Below, one piece after another: positions 48,701 to 55,852 of a stretch of 64,000 nt of DNA (the first letter of the stretch is position 1; the number at the start of each line of letters is the position of its first letter). Position numbers and translations under genes: made by a program. This stretch comes from Candidatus Woykebacteria bacterium RBG_13_40_15 (GTDB lineage: Bacteria; Patescibacteria; Microgenomatia; Woykebacterales; RBG-16-39-9b): contig MHCP01000025.1 of NCBI GenBank assembly GCA_001816655.1, positions 1 to 64,000 on the forward strand, read 5' to 3'. The notes beneath the pieces are model-generated. The model saw only the letters and a program-made list of their open reading frames with translations, searched no databases and had not been told where the DNA came from.

Positions 48701-49450
48701 ATGGGAAAACTTGATAATTTTGATTTCTCAAAAATTAAAGCCTATGCAATCCCCCTCGCTATTATTCTAGCTGTTGTTTTACTTGTACCTATCTTTTTTG
48801 TTCCACAGATAACAAGATTTAGAGAGATGAACCTGGAGCTAAAAAAATCACAACAAAGACTAGCGATTTTAAAACAAAAAATTGTTGACCTTGGTAAGAT
48901 AAATGAGAACGAGGAAAGTTTACAATTACTTGAGGCAGAAAAGATTGTTCCTAGTGACAAGAAAGTTCCGTATCTTCTAATGGGCGTAAACCGAATTGCT
49001 AATGAGGCAGGTTTGTTTGTTTCAGAAATGGAACTTAATCCTGGAAAGGTGGCAACTGAGAGTGCAAAGGCGGCGACAGCGAGCGCATCTAAAAGTGTTA
49101 CTGAAGGCTCTCAAGCAAATAAATTACCAAAAGATAAAGTTGTATTTCGGCTGCAACTTAAAGGCGATTTGCAAAAATTCAAAAATTTTCTCGCTACGCT
49201 TGAAAAATCCAAACGCCTGTTAGGTATAGATAGCATTAAGGCAGAAGTCAATGGTGATACATACACCTATAATCTAAATATATATACACCATTTAAAACA
49301 TTAGAAAGTAGTGGAGATATAGTTGCCGAGCCACTGCCAGTTTTTACTTCCAGGCATCAATCAATTTTTAATATGCTTGCAGGCTTTACTGACTATATGG
49401 AAGAAGTAATTAACGAGGGGACTACTGGTAATAAAGATCCTTTCAAATGA
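48701..49450 (+). CDS. pilO: Type IV pilus scaffold protein PilO
   Basis: A protein of 249 residues. One N-terminal span (about 15-34), a coiled coil (NLELKKSQQRLAILKQKIVD), and a ferredoxin-like domain (RLQLKGDLQKFKNFLATLEK, LGIDSIKAEVNGDTYTYNLN). It pairs with PilN. This is the last gene of the locus; no pilP or pilQ (secretin) follows, as expected for a cell without a typical outer membrane. Confidence 0.88.
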   Translation: MGKLDNFDFSKIKAYAIPLAIILAVVLLVPIFFVPQITRFREMNLELKKSQQRLAILKQKIVDLGKINENEESLQLLEAEKIVPSDKKVPYLLMGVNRIANEAGLFVSEMELNPGKVATESAKAATASASKSVTEGSQANKLPKDKVVFRLQLKGDLQKFKNFLATLEKSKRLLGIDSIKAEVNGDTYTYNLNIYTPFKTLESSGDIVAEPLPVFTSRHQSIFNMLAGFTDYMEEVINEGTTGNKDPFK

Positions 49451-49452
49451 AC

Positions 49453-49557
49453 TACCATGGGCTTACACCCATGGTATCCTGAAGGCTTCGCCTTCGGCAA
49501 GTACGTAATTGTTCAATTCACTGAACGGGTAAAAACCAGTGGTACTCTTGAACAATT
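49453..49557. repeat. Three stem-loops between convergent pilO and trmD
   Basis: TACCATGGG/CCCATGGTA (49453-49461, 49468-49476); GAAGGC/GCCTTC (49481-49486, 49490-49495); AATTGTTCAA/TTGAACAATT (49507-49516, 49548-49557) enclosing CACTG/CAGTG (49519-49523, 49537-49541). All stems are perfect. There is no clear U-tract, so this could be a two-way terminator region or a small palindromic repeat element. Confidence 0.6.
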
Positions 49558-49569
49558 ATAGATTGGTTA

Positions 49570-50280
49570 CTATCTTAGGAGGTCTGGCCTTTCCTTTGCT
49601 GTTTTTTCTATAGCTTTATTTTTTCTCCACAAATCAATCTTTTTATGGTTTCCTGACAACAGGACTTTCGGTACTTTTCTTTCTTCAAAATCTTCAGGTC
49701 TTGTATAAACAGGATAATCAAGCAAAGGAGTCTGTTTACCGTCCACAGGTACTTTAGAAAAAGACTCCCTAATGCTTGATTCCTCTTTTCCTAAAAAACC
49801 GGGGACAAGACGTGTGATAGTATCGATTAATACTAAGGCGGCAGTTTCTCCACCACTCAAAATATAATCTCCTATCGAAATTTCTTCGTCCGCATAAATT
49901 TTCTTGAATCGTTCGTCGATTCCTTCATAGTGACCGCAAATCAAAATGAGCCGGTCTTTTCGAGAAAGTTGCAATGCTCTTTCTTGGGTGTATTTTGTTC
50001 CTGCTGGATCGAGTACAATAACGTAAGGCACGTCCTTAGTTTTGCTAACGATAGCTCTTAGGCAAGATGCCAAAACATCTGGCTTTAAGACCATTCCAGG
50101 ACCACCACCAAAAGGACGATCATCAACCTGCTTGTTTTTTCCTACTCCCCAGTCCCGTAAATTGTAAGTGTTGATTTTTACTAAATTTTTATCAAGAGCC
50201 TTCTTCAATAAACTTGTCTGCAGGGGAGTTTCAAAAAAGTCTGGGAAAAGTGTGATAAGTTCAAACGTTATCTTTGGCAT
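49570..50280 (-). CDS. trmD: tRNA (guanine37-N1)-methyltransferase
   Basis: Methylates G37 of tRNAs with SAM to prevent frameshifts. 236 residues with the trefoil-knot block EEISIGDYILSGGETAAL, the substrate loop DDRPFGGGPGMVLKPDV, and VLDPAGTKYTQERALQLSR and LICGHYEGIDERF. Essential gene. It is the last gene of the rpmF operon, after rpsP and khpA, the order common to many bacteria (rpsP-khpA-rimM-trmD, here without rimM). Confidence 0.96.
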   Translation of the reverse strand: MPKITFELITLFPDFFETPLQTSLLKKALDKNLVKINTYNLRDWGVGKNKQVDDRPFGGGPGMVLKPDVLASCLRAIVSKTKDVPYVIVLDPAGTKYTQERALQLSRKDRLILICGHYEGIDERFKKIYADEEISIGDYILSGGETAALVLIDTITRLVPGFLGKEESSIRESFSKVPVDGKQTPLLDYPVYTRPEDFEERKVPKVLLSGNHKKIDLWRKNKAIEKTAKERPDLLR

Positions 50281-50291
50281 TTGGGATGGTT

Positions 50292-50537
50292 CTATTTGAT
50301 AACCTCACCTTGGTTTAATTCAAGGAAAACTTTTTTATTGTCTTTTAGGGATCGGATTTTTACCAAGGATCGAATAGCCTTGATTATTTTGCCTTCTTTT
50401 CCAATTATTTTTCCCATGTCGACCGGATCAACGGAAAGTTTTATGATTTCGACACCGTCCCGTTTTTCTTCAGTGGCTATTACGGCTTTCTCATTTTCTA
50501 CGACACTTTTTGCCAGAAATTCAATTAGCTCTCTCAT
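50292..50537 (-). CDS. khpA: KH-domain RNA-binding protein KhpA
   Basis: A protein of 81 residues consisting of one KH domain. The GxxG loop is in MGKIIGKEGKIIKAIRSLV (GKEG), after VEIIKLSVDPVD. KhpA proteins bind RNA and, with KhpB, influence cell division and small-RNA function. The start overlaps the end of rpsP by 17 bases, so it is coupled to ribosomal protein synthesis. Confidence 0.93.
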   Translation of the reverse strand: MRELIEFLAKSVVENEKAVIATEEKRDGVEIIKLSVDPVDMGKIIGKEGKIIKAIRSLVKIRSLKDNKKVFLELNQGEVIK

Positions 50538-50763
50538 AACGTTTTACTAAATTTTTTACAGCAGCTGTTGCTTGAGCGCCAAAAACTATCCAATGTTGAA
50601 ACCTTTCCTTTTTAAGTTCAGCCTTTGGAGGATCTACGTTCGGATCGAAACTTCCGATAATTTCAATAACGTTGCCGTCTCGCTTTGTCTTTTCCTCAGA
50701 GACAACAATACGATATTTTGGTTTGTTTTTTACACCAATTCGCTGCAAACGTATTTTTACCAT
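50521..50763 (-). CDS. rpsP: 30S ribosomal protein S16
   Basis: A protein of 80 residues with the S16 signature MVKIRLQRIGVKNKPKYRIV and SEEKTKRDGNVIEIIGSFDP. Normal length. Overlaps khpA by 17 bases. Confidence 0.96.
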   Translation of the reverse strand: MVKIRLQRIGVKNKPKYRIVVSEEKTKRDGNVIEIIGSFDPNVDPPKAELKKERFQHWIVFGAQATAAVKNLVKRYERAN

Positions 50764-50778
50764 AACAAATTCTGGATT

Positions 50779-51474
50779 CTAACTGACTTTGAGCCAATTT
50801 TCAAGAGCGACTTTAGCCGTTACTTGTTCGGCTTCTTGTTTGCTGTTGCCATCGCCTTCGGCTAATTTTTTTTGTCCCAAAAAAACTGCTGTCCTAAATA
50901 TCTTTGCGTGATCTGGGCCTTTTTCCTCGATTACTTTGTATACAGGGGTAACACCGGATTTTTCTTGGGCTTTTTCCTGCAATTGGCTTTTAAAATCTTT
51001 ATAGAGGTTTTGTTCAATTATCTCTTTCAAATTTGGTAGTAAATGTTTTTCTATAAATTTCTCAGCTACATTTATTCCCTGATCGAGAAAAATCGCTCCT
51101 ATCAAAGCTTCGAATGTATTAGCTAAAATGTATTGCCTTTCACGTCCACCTGTTGCTTCTTCGCCTCTTGACAGGTAGAGGAAGCTGCCTAGGTTTAGTT
51201 GTTTTGCAGCCCTCGAAAGCATTCTAGCGTTGACCAAGGAAGAGCGGAAATTGGTTAGATCTCCTTCCGGCTGTAGGGGATGTTCAATATAAAGATGCTT
51301 AGAAACTACTAAGCCAAGAACTGAATCTCCTAGAAACTCTAGTCTCTCGTTGTGTCCCAGGCTCTCGTCGGGGTGCTCATTTAGGTATGAACGATGAGTA
51401 AAAGCCATCTTCAATATATTTTTATCTTTAAAATCTAAATTTAATTTTTTCTCTAGTTTGGTTAAATCTTCCAT
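50779..51474 (-). CDS. rnc: Ribonuclease III
   Basis: Cleaves double-stranded RNA in rRNA and mRNA processing. 231 residues. The signature HNERLEFLGDSVLGLVVSKH carries the catalytic acidic residues; FLDQGINVAEKFIE holds the second set. The C-terminal double-stranded RNA-binding domain is at about 155-228 (FKSQLQEKAQEKSGVTPVYK, GDGNSKQEAEQVTAKVAL). Lies between the ACP-like gene and rpsP. Confidence 0.96.
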   Translation of the reverse strand: MEDLTKLEKKLNLDFKDKNILKMAFTHRSYLNEHPDESLGHNERLEFLGDSVLGLVVSKHLYIEHPLQPEGDLTNFRSSLVNARMLSRAAKQLNLGSFLYLSRGEEATGGRERQYILANTFEALIGAIFLDQGINVAEKFIEKHLLPNLKEIIEQNLYKDFKSQLQEKAQEKSGVTPVYKVIEEKGPDHAKIFRTAVFLGQKKLAEGDGNSKQEAEQVTAKVALENWLKVS

Positions 51475-51485
51475 ATTAGTTAGTT

Positions 51486-51731
51486 TTAAATGTCTCCCGT
51501 TTGTTCAGAAACAAAGTTAAAAATATCTTCAACAGTTGAAAACTTTATCGAAACTTCCTGTGGTATCTTTACCTCGAACTCGTTTTCAATTCCCACAATT
51601 AGGTCGCCAATAGCGATTGGGTCTGCGTTAAGATCATCCTTTAGATCCGAGGAGGGGTGAATATCATTTTCGTCAACTCCTAGGTTGATTGAAATCAGTT
51701 TTTTTAATTGGTCGTAAGTTTCTTCTTTCAT
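51486..51731 (-). CDS. Acyl-carrier-protein homologue lacking the attachment serine
   Basis: A protein of 81 residues with the four-helix ACP fold pattern (YDQLKKLISINLGVDENDIH, IPQEVSIKFSTVEDIFNFV). The phosphopantetheine motif DSL is replaced by DPI (SSDLKDDLNADPIAIGDLI, Pro38 where Ser is expected), so it cannot be converted to the active holo form by the standard route. The gene sits in the usual place beside rnc, where acpP is found in many bacteria. It may have taken a structural role. The window contains no fatty-acid synthesis genes, which agrees with the reduced lipid metabolism of the Candidate Phyla Radiation. Confidence 0.85.
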   Translation of the reverse strand: MKEETYDQLKKLISINLGVDENDIHPSSDLKDDLNADPIAIGDLIVGIENEFEVKIPQEVSIKFSTVEDIFNFVSEQTGDI

Positions 51732-51742
51732 TTTTTACCTTC

Positions 51743-52195
51743 TTAGTTTACCTCGGGCATTAGTTGTTTGACTACTGTACCAAGCACCCCATTTACAAAC
51801 TTTGATGAATTTTCTCCACCGAATTCTTTCGCAAGTTCAACAGCCTCATCAATAGCTACTTTGGGGGGTGAGTTACGGGCAATGTAAAGCTCAAATATAG
51901 CTATTCTTAATATTTCAAGATCTACTTTTGCAATTTGAGAGATGGGCCACTCTGACGCACAGCTTTCAATTATTTTGTCAATTGTATCAAGGTTTTCAGT
52001 TGAACCTTTTATTAAAAAATTGGCAAGATCACTGTCAACTTCGGGTGCTGCTTCTTTACTTTGGTTCTGTAAGGCCAAATCCTCTAGATTTCGTCTTATA
52101 ATTTCTTTGATATCTATTGAGTTAAAACTCCACTCAAATAATGATTGTAGTGCTAAGATTCTAGCTTGATGGCGTGGGTCATGCTTAGCTTTCAT
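51743..52195 (-). CDS. nusB: Transcription antitermination factor NusB
   Basis: A protein of 150 residues: QARILALQSLFEWSFN at the start, EWPISQIAKVDLEILRIAIF in the middle and PPKVAIDEAVELAKEFGGEN with KFVNGVLGTV at the end, all typical. NusB with NusE binds BoxA RNA in rRNA operons. Overlaps rpmF by 11 bases. Confidence 0.93.
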   Translation of the reverse strand: MKAKHDPRHQARILALQSLFEWSFNSIDIKEIIRRNLEDLALQNQSKEAAPEVDSDLANFLIKGSTENLDTIDKIIESCASEWPISQIAKVDLEILRIAIFELYIARNSPPKVAIDEAVELAKEFGGENSSKFVNGVLGTVVKQLMPEVN

Positions 52196-52421
52196 CCGTC
52201 TTCCCTTCCTCCTTCTTATTTACTTTCGTAACTTTTACCTCTTCCTTTGGTTTGAAAATAGTCAATTTATTATAAGTGCCACAATATGGGCACATTACGT
52301 GTGGGGTAATTAACTTTCCGCAATTTTGACATTTAACAAGGTTCGGAAATTTATAAAGCTTAGTAGCAAGCCTCTTTCTACCCCTTGATTTTGAGATTTT
52401 TTTCTTTGGTAATGGAGTCAT
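52185..52421 (-). CDS. rpmF: 50S ribosomal protein L32
   Basis: A protein of 78 residues: MTPLPKKKISKSRGRKR at the start, and the zinc ribbon CQNCGKLITPHVMCPYCGTY with both CxxC pairs. It is longer than usual because of a lysine- and glutamate-rich C-terminal tail (about residues 58-78). First gene of the operon to trmD, behind a consensus promoter at 52476-52504. Confidence 0.93.
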   Translation of the reverse strand: MTPLPKKKISKSRGRKRLATKLYKFPNLVKCQNCGKLITPHVMCPYCGTYNKLTIFKPKEEVKVTKVNKKEEGKTDES

Positions 52422-52475
52422 ACTGTTGAATTATATCTTGCTAAAGAAAAAAGACGCAAGATGTAATCCGCAAGG

Positions 52476-52504
52476 ATTATAAAAGCGCTCAAAGCGGCTG
52501 TCAA
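52476..52504 (-). promoter_or_regulatory. Consensus promoter of the rpmF-trmD operon
   Basis: TTGACA (52504-52499), 17-base spacer, TATAAT (52481-52476), both perfect. The leader contains a small hairpin AATCC-TTGC-GGATT. It drives rpmF, nusB, the ACP-like gene, rnc, rpsP, khpA and trmD. A further -10-like TATAAT lies closer to rpmF. Confidence 0.8.
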
Positions 52505-52506
52505 TT

Positions 52507-54513
52507 CTAATCAGGTGATATTAGTTTGTTATCTTCCAATTTTGAACTTAAAAGAGGGAGGCTATCTTTTTTTAAAAGATTGTAAATAATTTCCGCTTCT
52601 TTCCTCACAGCGGCTATAAGTGGTAGGTCGCTAAGGGTTGCGATCTTAAAATCCAATAGTCCTGATTGCTCTGTTCCATAAAGTTGTCCAGGGCCTCGTA
52701 ATTCAAGATCAATTTCGGCTAATTTAAGTCCGTTGTTGTAGCGAACAAGGGCATTTAAGCGCTTTTTTACTTGCTCGCTTGTATTTTCGGTAAATAACAG
52801 ACAATAAGATTGTTTACTGCTTCGTCCGACTCGGCCTCTAAGTTGATGTAGTGAAGAGAGTCCAAATCTTTCTGCGGCTTCTATCATCATTATTGTAGCT
52901 CCTGGTATATCAATTCCTACTTCAACTATTGGTGTAGCAACTAGAATCTGTTTTTGACCAGTTAGAAAATTGCGGAGAGTTTCTTCCTTTTCCTTTGATT
53001 TCATTCGCCCATGTAAAATACCAAGAGAAAATTCTGGGAACACCTCATTTTGAAGACGTTCGTACTCGTGCGTGGCTGCTTTCACACTTTTCAATGTTTC
53101 CGATAGGTCAACTAGTGGACAAATAATAAATGCCTGTTCCCCAAGTGAGATTTTTTCTCTGATAAAGTCGTATGCTTTTAGTCTTTTTTCAGGATGTACG
53201 AAGTATGTTTTTATAGGGTACCTGCCTGGTGGGGGTGTATCAATAATTGAGATACTAAGATCGCCGTAAAGTGTAAGAGCAAGGCTTCGAGGTATTGGGG
53301 TAGCAGTCATTGTTAGAACGTGTGGCGAAAGCCCTTTTCCTCGTAGAACTGCTCGCTGTTCCACCCCAAATCGTTGCTGCTCATCTATTACAATAAATGC
53401 GAGTTTTTCAAAGCCAGTCTCACCAAAAATTAGAGCATGAGTTCCGATTAAGATATCGTATTCGGTTTTAGGCTTTTTTGTTGCCGTACAAAGCTCTATT
53501 TTGACGCCTAGCGGGGACAAAACAGTTTTAAAGGTATTATAGTGTTGAATTGCTAAAATCTCCGTTGGGGCCATTAAGGCCGTTTTAAAGCCATTAAGAA
53601 ATACCAGATAAGAAGCAAGGGCAGCTACGACTGTTTTACCACTTCCAACATCTCCTTGCAAAAGTCTGTTCATTGGTCTTTTTTGCGATAAATCGTAAAT
53701 TATTTCCTTGAGCACTTTTTTCTGCGGGGCTGTTAAAGTAAAGGGTAGTTGTGAAATAACGGATAAAATTTTTTCTTGGTGAATTGTTAACGAAGCGGCC
53801 TCTTTTTTGTTCAAATATGACTTTCGGACGAAAGCTTTTAGGTATGTTAAAAGGATTTCTTCAAATGCGATCCTTCGGCGTGCTTGTGTAATTTCGTTTA
53901 AGTCTCTTGGTTGATGGATTTGATCTAAAGCGTTCTTAATTGCAATTAAATTGTTCCTTTTCAAGGTTTCAAGGGGTAAAAACTCTTTTATCTTAGGTAG
54001 TAAGATTGGTAAAATTTCTTGTATTCGGCTGCGAATCCATTTTGATGTTAATCCGCTTGTTTCAGGATAAATCGGCACAAAACCTTGGGTGTGAATAGGC
54101 CTCTTCTTAAAATCTAGTATTTCGTACTCTGGATTGATAAAAGTTAAGCGGTTTGAGAAAAAACCAACCTTTCCGGCTAGACTTATCTTTTGCCCAACCT
54201 TGAGAGTTTTTGTTAAAAAAGGTTGATTAAACCAAACTGCTTCAATCGTGCCAGTAGAATCATTTAGTAGCATTTTTGTAATGATTTTTCTGTATCTCGT
54301 CACCAGATTCTTAACTTCGAGAATGCCTCCTTTGGTGGAAGATAAATCCCCTTCCCTTAGCTCACTTATTTTTTTAGGGTTGCCTATTTCTTCATAGCGG
54401 AACGGGAAATGATAAATTAAATCTCCGGCTACATTGATTTTCAGGTTTTTTAATCTACTGGAAGCAAATCTGCCGATTTTAGGAAGATCTTCAATTTTTG
54501 TTGAGAGATCCAT
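52507..54513 (-). CDS. recG: ATP-dependent DNA helicase RecG
   Basis: Rescues stalled replication forks. 668 residues: wedge OB domain at about 45-140 (GDLIYHFPFRYEEIGNPKKI), Walker A LLQGDVGSGKTVVAALA, DEAD-box equivalent VIDEQQRFGVEQR, motif III TATPIPRSLALTLYGDL, motif V-VI ATPIVEVGIDIPGATIMMIE and HQLRGRVGRSSKQSYCLL. It is at the short end of the family (E. coli 693). Preceded directly by a 33-residue membrane peptide gene. Confidence 0.96.
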   Translation of the reverse strand: MDLSTKIEDLPKIGRFASSRLKNLKINVAGDLIYHFPFRYEEIGNPKKISELREGDLSSTKGGILEVKNLVTRYRKIITKMLLNDSTGTIEAVWFNQPFLTKTLKVGQKISLAGKVGFFSNRLTFINPEYEILDFKKRPIHTQGFVPIYPETSGLTSKWIRSRIQEILPILLPKIKEFLPLETLKRNNLIAIKNALDQIHQPRDLNEITQARRRIAFEEILLTYLKAFVRKSYLNKKEAASLTIHQEKILSVISQLPFTLTAPQKKVLKEIIYDLSQKRPMNRLLQGDVGSGKTVVAALASYLVFLNGFKTALMAPTEILAIQHYNTFKTVLSPLGVKIELCTATKKPKTEYDILIGTHALIFGETGFEKLAFIVIDEQQRFGVEQRAVLRGKGLSPHVLTMTATPIPRSLALTLYGDLSISIIDTPPPGRYPIKTYFVHPEKRLKAYDFIREKISLGEQAFIICPLVDLSETLKSVKAATHEYERLQNEVFPEFSLGILHGRMKSKEKEETLRNFLTGQKQILVATPIVEVGIDIPGATIMMIEAAERFGLSSLHQLRGRVGRSSKQSYCLLFTENTSEQVKKRLNALVRYNNGLKLAEIDLELRGPGQLYGTEQSGLLDFKIATLSDLPLIAAVRKEAEIIYNLLKKDSLPLLSSKLEDNKLISPD

Positions 54514-54615
54514 TTAATTGGACAGTAAAAGTAGGAATGGCGACACTATTAATCCTAAAGCTACTATTGCAGCAATTATTGTCCAAATCCATTTATTTTT
54601 TCTTATAAAATTCAT
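54514..54615 (-). CDS. 33-residue membrane peptide upstream of recG
   Basis: ATG at 54615 after AGGAGTTGAT, stop TAA at 54516-54514, directly against the recG start at 54513. The product MNFIRKNKWIWTIIAAIVAL (first 20 residues) is a basic head plus one membrane span ending LLLSN. The good ribosome-binding site and tight coupling to recG support translation, but a peptide of this size could also be a leader used to set up recG translation. Confidence 0.5.
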   Translation of the reverse strand: MNFIRKNKWIWTIIAAIVALGLIVSPFLLLLSN

Positions 54616-54616
54616 A

Positions 54617-55804
54617 TCAACTCCTCATTATTTCTACAGCTTTAAGTTTGCCGATTTGAACTATAGTACCGATCTCGACATCGATTAATTGATTCGGGTT
54701 GACAATCTTTTCTCCATTACTTTTTACACCACCCTGTTCAATTAAACGCTTTGCTTCGCTACGGCTAGACGCCATCTCTAAATTCATAATAAGATCAAGG
54801 GCCTTTATTTTGCCAGTTTTAGAACCAACCTTTTTTGTTTCCGGTACTCCACCTTCTTGAAAAACTCTTTCAAATTCATTCTGAGCGTTTTTTGCTTCAG
54901 ATTCTCCATGGTAAATTTTTACAATCTCTAAGGCCAAGTTAATTTTAGCATCACGTGGGTTGATTGTGCTATTTTTTAGAGATTCTTCAATTTTTGAAAT
55001 TTCATCTAGGCCAACATCTGTTAGGAGAGTAAAATATTTCACTATTAAGTCATCTTTGATCGACATTATTTTCCCGAACATTTGGTTTGGTTCTTCGTTT
55101 AAGTCAATTGTGTTCCCAAAGCTCTTACTCATTTTTCTGCCATCAGTTCCTTCGAGAAGCGGGATGGTTATAACAAACTTTTCTTTTTTTTCCTTTATTT
55201 TCATAAATTCTCTGCCTACCAGCATGTTAAAAGTCTGGTCGGTACCTCCTATCTCCACATCCGTATCAATTGCAACACTGTCGTAACCTTGGAGTATTGG
55301 GTACAAAAACTCAGAGGCGGCGATTGGTCGTCTCTTTTCTATTCGCTCTTGAAACATATCTCTCTCAAGAAGTTGTTGCACGGTAAAATGTGAGAGCATT
55401 TCTAGTATTTCTGGCGCTTTCACCTTGTCCCACCAATTGGAGTTAAAAAATATTTCCGGTGGGTTTTTTTTAAAATCTAAGATTTTTCCTACCAGCGATT
55501 TGTATGAGGAAGAATTTTCTAAGACTTGTCTACGTGTTAGAGGTTTGCGTTGGGTATCTTTTCCCGAAGGGTCCCCTACCATTCCGGTGAAATCACCAAA
55601 AACTAGAATTATTTTATGTCCAAGTTTTTGAAACTGGGCCAGCTTCCTTAAAATAATAGAATGTCCTAAGTGAATACTTGTGCTGGTTGGGTCTATCCCG
55701 TTATAAATTCTTAATTTTTGCCTACGAAGTTTTTCTAAAAGTAGGTTTCTTGATGGATAAATAGAATCCACTCCGCGGGATAATACACTCTCGAGCCCAT
55801 CCAT
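54617..55804 (-). CDS. tyrS: Tyrosyl-tRNA synthetase
   Basis: Class I aminoacyl-tRNA synthetase, about 395 residues. HIGH-type motif SIHLGHSIILRKLAQFQ, KMSKS motif GRKMSKSFGNTID, tyrosine-binding region YPILQGYDSVAIDTDVEIGG, and a C-terminal S4 RNA-binding domain (MEMASSRSEAKRLIEQGGVK-like: NLEMASSRSEAKRLIEQGGV). I place the start at 55804 because a TATAAT element (55819-55814) lies just upstream, so transcription would begin about there and the mRNA is nearly leaderless; ATG at 55813 and TTG at 55840 are alternatives. Divergent from the penicillin-binding protein gene. Confidence 0.93.
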   Translation of the reverse strand: MDGLESVLSRGVDSIYPSRNLLLEKLRRQKLRIYNGIDPTSTSIHLGHSIILRKLAQFQKLGHKIILVFGDFTGMVGDPSGKDTQRKPLTRRQVLENSSSYKSLVGKILDFKKNPPEIFFNSNWWDKVKAPEILEMLSHFTVQQLLERDMFQERIEKRRPIAASEFLYPILQGYDSVAIDTDVEIGGTDQTFNMLVGREFMKIKEKKEKFVITIPLLEGTDGRKMSKSFGNTIDLNEEPNQMFGKIMSIKDDLIVKYFTLLTDVGLDEISKIEESLKNSTINPRDAKINLALEIVKIYHGESEAKNAQNEFERVFQEGGVPETKKVGSKTGKIKALDLIMNLEMASSRSEAKRLIEQGGVKSNGEKIVNPNQLIDVEIGTIVQIGKLKAVEIMRS

Positions 55805-55852
55805 GCTTTTCATATTATATTTTTTTGTGGTAAAATACAACTTACAAAAATT

